From Gambelia wislizenii (Eukaryota; Chordata; Lepidosauria; Squamata; Crotaphytidae), in contig JAUMIR010000005.1 of the NCBI GenBank assembly GCA_030847615.1, forward strand, positions 241,962,645 to 242,026,644: a stretch of 64,000 nt of DNA, written 5' to 3'. Of this stretch, positions 55,159-64,000 are shown piece by piece. Numbering within the stretch: the stretch's first letter is position 1; each line of letters begins with the position of its first letter. The notes under the pieces were generated by a model. That model was not told where the DNA came from, ran no database searches, and saw nothing but the letters and a program-made list of their open reading frames with translations. The translations under genes were made by a program, and so were the position numbers.

Positions 55159-57988
55159 GTACATGTCAATAATTGTAGATCAGAATAATTAAAATTAGAA
55201 TAATTATAGATCAGACATCACTTTCTAACTGTACACCTATGCCCCTTGGCATTACTTATTTAACAGAAAACTTAGTAGCAAGATTGAAGTAACACGGAAA
55301 TAATAGGGATAGGTTCCTACACTGCACAAAAAAGTGGTTCAACATGTTTCAGCAAACGATTTATTCAAAACTAACAATATTCACATGTGAAAGAAAAACC
55401 AACCAAGGCAGGTAAGCCTTGCATAAGGAAATAAAAACATTTTGGATATTCTAGAGCCCACTTGAAGGTTTCTTCCACAATTTATCCAGGGATAACTTTT
55501 CTTACCATTTCCACTTTAGTGCCCAAATTTATAGGTCTATGGTTTTTTAATGTGCGGGGAATGGTTGGTGAGACAGGTTTAATCTGCTTTCTCCTTATCT
55601 CTCTGGTTTCCTGTTCAGGAGTATGGGATTCTGGAGGCAGCTGCTGTTTACCTTGTCTCTTGCAGGGAGGCACACACAGGCTACAATAGGAATAGCTAGG
55701 ATTGAATCCCATTCTTTCCCAGCTAAGGCTTCATTGCATTTTGTTTAATGCCAACATGTTGCTGCAACCTCTCAGGCTAAATGCCACTTTCGATGAACAA
55801 ATCCCAACTCTCAGTGAAGCCTTTCTCTCTTTCTCTGTCTTTCATGGTGGAGGGGCCTCCTTCTTTAACAAACTCTTGGGGTCAACTGTTAAATTTGTCA
55901 GATCATTTTGTTACAGAGCCATACCAGGCAAGACATAATTGTATTAATATAGTTAGCACAAAAGTTTTTTTTTTTAATGTAAATAACAGCTGCAAGGGGA
56001 ACTCACACAACAGTGCTGCAATAAAGCCACTGTGGGTAAAAAAGGTAGGTTTCCTCTATGCCATTATCTTAATGAAAGCTTTTGTTGTATTCAGAGAGAA
56101 GCCTCTACTGTTGCTACTTCCCTACAGCTGCTATTTACATTTTTAAAAGAATGTCGACATTAATTGTACTCATACATTTCACAGCAGGTTTAATTTGGTC
56201 ACAAATGTCCATATAATATATGTGCAAGGGGAGAAGAATTCAGGACTCTGTAGAAGTTCCCTCAGATAATCCTATCTTAGTCTAAACAGTATTCAGCACG
56301 CTGGACAGCTACCTTGTTTTCCATGGGTTTTAAACCTCTTTAAGTCTGTATTAATCTGAACCAGAATCCAGCCATATTTATTTAAATTCAGCCAAAATCC
56401 CAGTCTTGCCCTATTCAAAAGAGCTGAAAAAATTGCTGATTCTAGTAAAAAACATTTCCTAGTGACTCTTGTTATCTTTTTAGTAGCTGTTCCAGGACAA
56501 CATGTACTCTATATGTTCCTTAACTGTAGCAACTTTTATAATTGCACCATTGTTGAGTGTTAATCAAAGAACTTGCATTTGTAACTTTTAGCTTAGTTAA
56601 AAATCATAGGAAAACTTTAATGTGTTTAATTTAAACACATGCACTGTATCCTGCTTAGCTCATTATAATACAAACTTACCGTATAAATTCTCTACCTCAA
56701 ATCAATTAAATATTCCTCTTTACTCCTGAGAAGGTGGTCAGACTGTCCGTCTCTTGAACCGGGGGAAACTCTTAGATCAAAGACAAGGTTTGATTATTCC
56801 TTTCCACACTGATTTAGGGTCCCGCGCAGCCTGAGGAACCCAACCTGGGGTTGACGCAGTGGGGTCTGTCCTGACAGAATCCACCCCAAAATTTTGGGAC
56901 TCATGTCTGGGATTGCTGCCCCCACCCCAGGTCCACTTCCTCAGAATGCCCATCACCACACACTATGTGTGTGGCAATATGAGGTGAGTTTCCTTCACTG
57001 CCTCCCCTGGATGGGCCACGGGAGGGAGTTTGAGTAGGGTAAGTATTAGCTGCAGACCCCAGTGAGGGGAAAATAGGGTGTGTGGAGAACATTTCATATT
57101 CCACATCATGCCTAATTTAAGTTTTGGATATGGTTCGTGCAGCACTGGAAATTCAAAAACAACTTAGGAAAATTATTATTCAGTTCCAATTTATTTAATT
57201 GCATAAATATTTACCAGACCTCTAAATAGGTGTGGTGTTAATGACAACTTGCTGTTTAGGATTTTTTCGCAGGGCCATATGCACTGTATGATGCTTTAAT
57301 TACACAGTAAAGCAGAATATAATAAATAGAATAATAACACCAATTATTATCTTTGACTCAGTTATGCAGATATTTAATTATTTGATTAAATTCCCTTCTA
57401 ACATTTTACGTAGCCCTTATAATGTTCTGTATTCTCCCATATAATCAATCACATAGTTATGATGAAGATGAAGCACTGAAACAGGACCTTCCTTTTTTGC
57501 TTTTAACCTTTTGACTTTGCCATGCTGCAGTTTTTTACTGACAGAACAATACTACGTGCTTCTATCAGTAAAAATCTGCAGAAACTCACTGATGTTAAAA
57601 TCCACTCAGTGTAAGAAAACCATGGTTGTTCATAGCAACTTGCTAATAATATAGAAAATGCCTAGAAAGGGGCACTCATATCTTTCCTATTCACCTGAAA
57701 TAATTTCTTTCCATAAAATAAAATGTTTTTATATCCCCAAATTTTCCATTGTATTTTAAATGCTGTTTTTGTCTTCAGACCTCACTATTTACTTTAGAGA
57801 CAGAGGGTGACTCCCACAGATATAGCAATGTGACTCTCAATTCTTGTTAAACATGGATGACTTTCATCACAAACCTATGAACTACATATTTTTAAAAGCA
57901 GTTCTTCAATTAAACAATCTATAGTGGAGCCAACAGAAATTACTATGCATTCACATGATTTTACTGTGTAGCAGTGTCACAACATCAC
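55159..57988. other. Mostly unassigned; GC-richer patch 56750-57110
   Basis: The patch has two consensus 5' splice-site strings on the plus strand (GAG|GTGAGT near 56982 and AGG|GTAAGT near 57037) but no supported exon. The rest is AT-rich without recognised repeats. Confidence 0.35.
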
Positions 57989-58080
57989 ATGACTCTCTCT
58001 CTCTCTCTCTCTCTGGCTTTTCTTCGCAAACGAAGATTCAGGAAGGACTCATCCTGCGCTTTCTGCAAGCGCGCTGATGA
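57989..58080 (-). mobile_element. C2HC-finger LINE, very short 3' fragment
   Basis: (CT)n at 57991-58013, 'ggcttttcttcgcaaacgaag' hairpin, 'ctttctgcaagcgcgctgatgag' finger-coding end. Only about 90 bp, i.e. extreme 5' truncation. Confidence 0.88.
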
Positions 58081-59216
58081 GAGCTTGGATGTTAAAGAGG
58101 AAATGAATGGGGAAGAAGAATGATAAGGAACATTAATCCATGCACAGATGTTAGGGGAATGTATACTGCACTACTTGTATATGCTTGTACAATTCCAGTG
58201 AATCACCCCAGAAGATATTAAGGGCAAAACTGCATGAAACTGAAATAAATATGTACTCTCCCAGCAAAGGGCTACTCATTAAACTTCATTCATAACATCA
58301 GAGGAATCGTATTTTGAATGACGGGGTTTTTGTCAGGTTGTTTTATTGTATTATGATGTTATTATAAACCACTTTGGGAATTGTGCAAATGAGAAGAAAT
58401 ATATAAATGTTCTCATGAACAAATATATAAACAATAAACAGATAATTCTGGAAATTAAGTCTTATGGTTCAGTACCCACACATGCACTAGAAGAAACAAT
58501 AAAACGAGGTCTGTTTATTAGATAATGAGACTAATACAATAACCCATTTATATTTATATGTATTACAATTCTAATGCTTGTCCCCTTCAATATACTCACC
58601 GTTCACATTCATACACCAATGCAAACTTGTTTTCCACTGGTTGAAGGTGTGAAGCAGATCAGTTTCTGTCAGCTGTTTCAACACATCTGCCATTTTCTTC
58701 GTACTGCATCAGTTGACTCAAAATGTGTTCCTTTAAGCACCAATTTCACTTTAGGGAAAGGAAAAAAGTTACATGGTGCCAAATCTGGCGAATACAGAGG
58801 ATGTTCAAGTGTAATAATGCATGTATCAGCCAAAAACGGCTTCATACAAAGTGCTATATGAGCAGGCGCATTGTCTTGATGAAAAATGAAACCATTTTTC
58901 CATGGTTCTGGCCTTTTTTTCTGATTCCTTCTCTCAGCTTTTTAAAAACATCTTTATAATAATTCTGAATGTGGACTTGCTTTGATGTGCTTTTTTCATT
59001 CTTGGTGACGATGGTGTTTTCCAGTGTACCGACTGTCATTTTGTCTCAGGACAATCCAGGTTTCATCACAAGTGAAGATTTTTTGAAAAAGGTTTGGATC
59101 CGCCTCTAGTTGCTGCAGAATGTCAGCACAAATTTCCTTGCGGCACTCTTTTTGCTCTGGTGTGAGAACCCTAGGGACCACCTTGGAACAAACATTGAGA
59201 TCCTCATGTAAAATAT

Positions 59217-59727
59217 GCTGCAGCCTTATTTGAGAACTCATGCCGAACAAATCTTGAAGAGAAATGATAAAGTAGAAAGAATCATAGAATCATAGAATTG
59301 CAGAGTTGGAAGAGACCACGAGGGCCATCCAGTTCAACCCCCTGCCACGCAGGAAATCTTGATCAAAGCATCCCTGACAGATGGCAATCCAGCCTCTGCT
59401 TAAAGACCTCCAAGGAAGGAGACCCCACTACGCTCTGAGGGAGTGTGTTCCACTGCCTAACAGCTCTGACTGTCAAAAAGTTCCTCCTAATGTTGAGGTG
59501 GAATCTCTGTTCCTGGAGCTTGCATCCATTGCTCCGTGTTCTAGTTTCTGGAGCAGCAGAAAACAAGCCCGGAAACATCACCCAAGGAGACCTTCTGCTG
59601 TGCTTTCTGCAACTGGACTTGTTTATCTCATATTGGCCTTTTTAGTCATCAGCGTGCTTGCAGAAAGTGTGGGATGAGTCCTTCCTGAATCTTTGTTTGT
59701 GAAGAAAAGCCAGAGAGAGAGAGAGAG
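59217..59727 (+). pseudogene. C2HC-finger LINE inserted in the mariner, itself split
   Basis: 5' part 'gctgcagccttatttgagaactcatgccg...agaaagaatca' (59217-59284) and 3' part 'cccggaaacatcacccaagg...agccagagagagagag' (59568-59727) are one LINE copy interrupted by a CR1. The finger-coding region and (GA)n tail are present. Confidence 0.9.
59285..59565 (-). mobile_element. CR1 3' end inserted in the nested LINE
   Basis: Starts with ATTCTATG octamers inverted ('tagaatcatagaattgcagagttggaagagacc') and runs to 'agtttctggagcagcagaaaac'. 5'-truncated. Its two LINE flanks join in register (AATCA | CAACCCGG in other copies). Confidence 0.92.
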
Positions 59728-60227
59728 ATCTTTGTCAATATTCACGGCTTCAGCTATCATTCAGACATTGAGTCAGTGGCCTCCTCGAACAAACTGGCTG
59801 ATTTTTTCCACAATTTCTTTGGTTCTTGAAGTGGAAGTTCATCCAGGGCATTCATCATCCTCCACATTCCCATGTCCTTCTCTGAATCTTTTGTGGCACA
59901 CAAACACATTCACACGAGACATGCAGTCTTCTCCATAGGCCTCAGTAAGCATTTGAAAAGATTACATTGGTGTTTTATTCAATTTTACTAAAAATTTCAA
60001 ATTGACACATTGCTCAACTTTTAAACATAGCATTTTTCCAGCATACAACAGACAACACAGCTGCTTTAAATGATGACTGACAATTAACTGAGCAGCTGAG
60101 AGTGTTGATGTTTGTCATGCAGATTCAGATATGTATAAGGTCACCACTCAAGTGTTTACAATCAGTTCTCCCTAATTTGTCTGAAAGGTAGAAACACAGT
60201 CTCATTATTTGATAGACAGATGTCATA

Positions 60228-61298
60228 AATGCTTAACATTAATCCCCATCCAATTAGAATATTTTAGTCTCCCAGAGTCATATTTTCGTGCAGAATTCAC
60301 AAAGAACTAGATCTATAAGACAGGAATTTTACAGCATTATCACCTAAGGAGTTTTAAACAATGTCCCTGACTTTTAGCCACCTACTATTTACAGATTCTT
60401 TTTAACAGGCAAAAATAAGCTGGAGGGGAGGGGAATTGTCCCAACAAATCGATAGCATTTCCCTATTTGGTATATTTTTGGCCCTGCCAGTGTAATATAT
60501 TGGGATAAAAAAATGTCTCACACTATTCTGCACTTGAAAAAAAGATGCAAAGAAATTGGTAAGGGTGCTTTGATGAGAAACAAACCCCTTGCATCTTGTC
60601 TTGTTCCTTCAGCTTGGTTAAAGCATAAGGACTGAAGCTGCCTTCCACCAGGTAGAATCACAACCTCTACTTTTCAGTTGTCATGACTGGAAAGGCTGGG
60701 TGTTCATTTTAAGAAGAAGGATTTGGCAGTCTGGCACACAGTACAGAAAGACACACAGACAGACACAAAGACTACATTGAGTAGTCCCACTCCCTCTGTT
60801 CCCCCTCTCCATCCCTTGAAGGTGAAGTCATTGCCGGTTGAGCCAAGGGAGGCTACACTGTAATTGCACTTTGAGCTTTGCTTCTATTTTTATTTTAGAA
60901 CACTTTTTTCCTCATTAATTTTTTTAAAAGAAACAAATCCTTTGCCAAAGAGAAACTGGAAGACAATGTAACTTGCATAAACACTCTATTGTTTACAAAG
61001 ATAGTGAAGGATACAGTTTGTGAAGGTGAAAACTTGCAATCAGCTGATTTGCAACTAAGGCTACACTGGCATTCAGCATTCCTTGGGCAAGAAAAATAGC
61101 ATTGGAAATTAAATCCATAGCTGTCCCATTACCAGTATATGTGTGTTTTACACAGATTTCCACTTTATTTTGCCGTGTTCTAGATGGAGTAGGCGGGAAT
61201 GAATCTCCACATTATTGTTGCTACATAGTGGAAAGTAGAAATAAATTCCCACTGATAGACAGGGGAAAGAAGCAATTTGATACACCTGGCCATAACTG

Positions 61299-61333
<35 letters not shown>

Positions 61334-61479
61334 CTGAAGTTTACAAATGCAATGAAATGAAAATACAGGAAGCTATAGAATGGCTCTTTAGGAGTAATTG
61401 AGAATAATCACTGAACATCTGAAGATGAATGCTTTGTGTTGCCTGCTGAAAGTTGTTCAGAACCTGAAGACAGTGTTCC
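60228..61479. other. Unassigned; (GT)n at 61299-61331
   Basis: A 99-codon plus frame at 61102-61401 reads through the microsatellite and has no domain. Nothing else recognised. Confidence 0.45.
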
Positions 61480-62158
61480 GTCAGTGCATTTGTCAAGTAC
61501 CTACATGGTTTGGGTCCAGATTACCTACAGGATTGACTTCTCCCATATAATCCACCCTATACACTCAGGTCCTCTGAGGGACATTTACTTCAGTCAGCCA
61601 GGATTAGTTTAGCAACTGTCACCCAGAGGATTTTTCCTTCAGCCACCCCTAGACTCTAGAATGGCCTGCCGGAAGAGATTAAAGAGTTGAATGCACTGTC
61701 TGAATTTAAAATAGCATTAAAGATCAGTCTCTTCCAGCAGGCCTATCCAGATTATTTTTAAACTGTGAATTTTAAACAATATGTGTTGGTTTTATTTGTT
61801 CTTTTAAACTGATTTTATCTTTTTTAATGGGTTTATGTATTTTTAACCAATATGAAGGGAAGTTGTCCCTTCATATTTGCTGGGGTTGGGTGCCAGAACT
61901 CCCCCCTCCATGGATACCAAAATCCATGAATACTCAAGCCCCATTATATACAATGGCATAGCAAAATGGTGTCCCTTATATAAGATGGCAAAATCAAGGT
62001 TTGCTTTTTGTATTATTATTTTTTAAAGAATATTTTCAAGCCATGAATACTTACATCTGTGAATACCAAATCCATGGATACGAAGGGACAACTGTATATC
62101 TGTTGTTACCACCTTGATCCATGGGGATAGATGGGTAAGAATTACTACTACTACTACA
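61480..62158 (+). mobile_element. L2 LINE 3' end, split by a Tigger-like MITE
   Basis: The coding remnant ('acatggtttgggtccagattacctacagg', 'ccctagactctagaatggcctgccgg', 'cagtctcttccagcaggcc') and UTR run to 61859. The element resumes after the MITE with 'gttgttaccaccttgatccatggggatagatgggtaagaatta(cta)n' at 62099-62158. Confidence 0.85.
61860..62094. mobile_element. Tigger-like MITE inside the L2
   Basis: Reverse-oriented relative of 40028-40259 ('ccatggataccaaaatccatgaatactcaagcccc', 'cttatataagatggcaaaatcaagg', 'tattttcaagccatgaatac'), ending GAAGGGACAACTG with TA. The left end is altered: AATATGAAGGGA at 61849-61860 is the exact inverse of 61866-61877. Confidence 0.88.
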
Positions 62159-62164
62159 GTTGTG

Positions 62165-62573
62165 GAGCAGACTCTAGAAATGCCTCCAGGTACACATGAA
62201 AAGATGAGTCCTGTACCCATTGTCATGAAAATTGGTTTACTTCCTGGTTGAAAAAAGGTCTCTCCTGGGCCTAAAAGAGACCAGGGAGGTAGTGGTTTGA
62301 GCACTGGTTTCCGGAGAACAGCTCTACCCAGCTGTCCTGATCTCACCCGGAAGTGTTCTGTCATTGACACTGTATTCACTGAGTACAATGGAGCGGGGAG
62401 TCAAACGCCAGCAATGAATCACTATAGGAGATCTATTGATGGTTTGGCCCACCAATAAAACAGGATGGCTTTTTAACAAGATATGATTGCAAAAGAGTGT
62501 CATCTGGTATGCACACCCTTTCATGATCATTAGGTGTCCTAATGATGCCATATTTGCCACATTTGATAAAATC
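62165..62573. mobile_element. TIR element (type A), left-truncated
   Basis: Shares 'ggaagtgttctgtcattgacactgtattcactgagtacaatgg', 'atcattaggtgtcctaatgatgcc' and the end 'catttgataaaatcc' with 18873-19446. Its left inverted repeat is absent; sequence starts soon after the L2 tail. Confidence 0.75.
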
Positions 62574-62904
62574 CATTGTGAATCTTCAGAGGGAATGACC
62601 TCATCCAGAATAAGGAACCATTCACCAATTTCCTTATAAGAAAGGTCAGTATTTTTATCCCCAAATTAGAGACTATGTCTCTGCTTCCACAACGGCCATG
62701 CTGTTATTTGGTTATGTTCCAGGCTGTAGCTGTTGCATTGCATTCAAGCTTCTCAAGCATGACAGTATTTTTATCTTTCCTTATTGTATTATAATATCAT
62801 ATATGGGATTGGATTGGTTTAATAGTTCCTATTGTCATAGTGCTACTAAAAGCTGCTTTCACTAGAGGGGCTTTTCCAAGGGGGGAACAGCACTGTGGTG
62901 TTCT
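62574..62904. other. Unassigned sequence
   Basis: Nothing recognised. Confidence 0.4.
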
Positions 62905-63910
62905 ATTCCAGGTGAAGGGTGATTTGGGACTGCCAAAACTTGTTCTATTTGCTCCTACTTTCAGAGGGTATACTCCCTATTTACACCAGCAAAGAGCTTC
63001 AGGAGGAAAAGGCAGATGGACTGACCTGCAGAGATGTGGTCATCATTGTATAACAATGCTGGAAGTCGTTCCACGGGAACCTAGGCTGGCTCCTGTCCTG
63101 CTTTCCTTTTGTTGGCAGGCAAAGACATTTTTATTCAAACAGACTTTTAATATGTAGCTGCACTCACACAGGCTTTTTACTGGGGTGTGTTTTTATTTTT
63201 TACCTTTTATATGTTTTAAATAATTTTATTTAAAAAAATGTAATGATTTTAATCGTTCTAAATGTTTATGTAGGGGTTGTCTATATGAGGCCAAAAGAAA
63301 CAGCTTGCTCCAATAGCAATTTGCAGCAGCTATGACTTCTCTTAATGGTTTTACAGCCCCTATGAACTTTGCATGCCCTCCAGTCAAGATGGTGGCTGCA
63401 AGTGAAATACTCCCAAATTTTTAAATCTGCTGCTGAACTTTATTTAAACCCTATTTCCATGGTGCGCATAAGCGATATTTCACCTTTACCCAAAATAAGA
63501 GGAAAAAAGAGATAAACTATAACTCTGTTTTATTGCCTTAGCAATCACTTGTTAAGGTGAAAATCCAATATGGCAGCAGCAGTTGCTTGCTCTGTTAGCA
63601 AGTCCTGTCCCCTGTGCTTGCCTGGCCAATCAGTTTTGCACTTCCTCTAGTATGGGAAAATGATTCACATCAAATCACTGTCTCTTAAAAACTCCAGGAA
63701 AAGCTGCAAAGGTTTTTCCAGCAGAGTTTTTACCGTTTTTGCCCCCTGACTCCTTCACAATAGGCAAAACAATACAGATTGCTATTAGGACAAGTTGTCT
63801 TCTTCTTGCATTCCATGAGAATTGTTTCTGCTGTTTAGACAACCCTGTATTTAAATTGATGTTTTGTGAGGTGCCTTGGGTCCTACTCTGGGAGAAAGAT
63901 GGCATATAAA
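62905..63910 (+). mobile_element. L2/CR1-like LINE 3' end, split by a MITE
   Basis: The coding remnant at 62905-63157 (PREPRLAPVLLSFCWQAKTFLFKQTF, then stop) is the L2/CR1-type C-terminus. The UTR runs to 63271, is interrupted, and resumes 'ggtgccttgggtcctactctgggagaaagatggcatataaataaat' to 63910. Confidence 0.75.
63272..63846 (+). mobile_element. TTGTCTA-ended MITE family, copy 4, 575 bp
   Basis: Ends AGGGGTTGTCTATATGAGG and CTGTTTAGACAACCCT are inverted. The middle 'aatcacttgttaaggtgaaaatccaatatggcagcagc...tgttagcaag' is the inverse of copy 3. No transposase and no clean target duplication. Confidence 0.82.
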
Positions 63911-63945
63911 TAAATAATATAATATAATATAATATAATATAATAT
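63911..63945. repeat. (TATAA)n microsatellite
   Basis: About six to seven pentamer units at the L2 tail. Confidence 0.95.
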
Positions 63946-64000
63946 GATTTTTCTAAGTACTACATTTTTGTATGTATTTTAACATTTCATTCTGCCCTCC

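Larger units (their letters stand above)
58503..60227 (-). pseudogene. Mariner transposon, full length but dead, split by a LINE
   Basis: Inverted ends: left AGGTCTGTTTATTAGATAAT (58507) with GAGACT; right the inverse, 'agtctcattatttgatagaca' (60199-60219). Minus strand: HTH start at 59830-59730 (KEIVEKISQFVRGG, MIAEAVNID). After the insert come ILHEDLNV, RVLTPEQKECRKEICADILQ, the first catalytic Asp in TCDETWI, then YYKDVFKKLREGI, the second Asp in HQDNAPAH (about 58880). The third site is PDLAPCNFF (58760-58790), Asn where DD34D enzymes have Asp. Stop TAG at 58574. Without the 511-bp insert the length is about 1.2 kb, normal for mariner. Confidence 0.9.

Overview
This window looks like gene-poor or intronic DNA from a squamate reptile (lizard or snake). 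The main evidence is the repeat content: CR1 LINEs ending in the ATTCTATG-type tail, L2 LINEs ending in (ATT)n or (AAATA)n, a BovB-like RTE fragment, L1, Sauria-type SINEs (tRNA head, BovB-like tail), a 5S-rRNA-derived SINE, and many DNA transposons. I found no intact host gene, no convincing multi-exon gene, and no tRNA, rRNA, CRISPR or prokaryotic feature. Long open frames are degraded LINE reading frames, low-complexity tracts or chance. The species cannot be fixed from sequence alone.

Layout. 0-10 kb: a 5S-derived SINE, a BovB-like RT fragment, three Sauria SINEs, a CR1 tail, a palindromic MITE with perfect 23-bp ends, and the longest copy of a LINE with a C-terminal C2HC finger and a (GA)n end. 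10-20 kb: tandem repeats, two adjacent CR1 3' ends, nested hairpin repeats, an L2 end, a 107/102-bp direct duplication and a 574-bp TIR element. 20-30 kb: a Tigger-like element split by a 527-bp insert with a 10-bp target duplication, a hAT-like element, a CR1 RT pseudogene, an L1 ORF2 end split by an L2 tail, and a Tigger-like element carrying a GC-rich 73-bp minisatellite. 30-44 kb: a LINE insertion with a perfect 20-bp target duplication, an L2 end next to an unidentified broken coding-like stretch, CR1, SINEs, LTR-like fragments, and a Harbinger-like hairpin MITE inside another TIR element. 44-53 kb: a rearranged CR1 with ORF1 (zinc/coiled coil, esterase) and endonuclease pieces, then a 2.1-kb CR1 ORF2. 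53-64 kb: a 1-kb Tigger-like element, a 617-bp Harbinger-like element, a full-length but dead mariner holding a LINE that itself holds a CR1, and two L2-type tails each split by a DNA transposon.

The elements interact mainly by nesting, which orders several insertion events. No new biological system is supported. The items most worth a second look are the Harbinger-like pair (exact TAA target duplications, a retained first-exon-like segment, an 18-bp palindrome), the four-copy TTGTCTA-ended MITE family, the minisatellite inside a Tigger-like element, the 527-bp insert, and the broken coding-like stretch at 32.8-33.2 kb.
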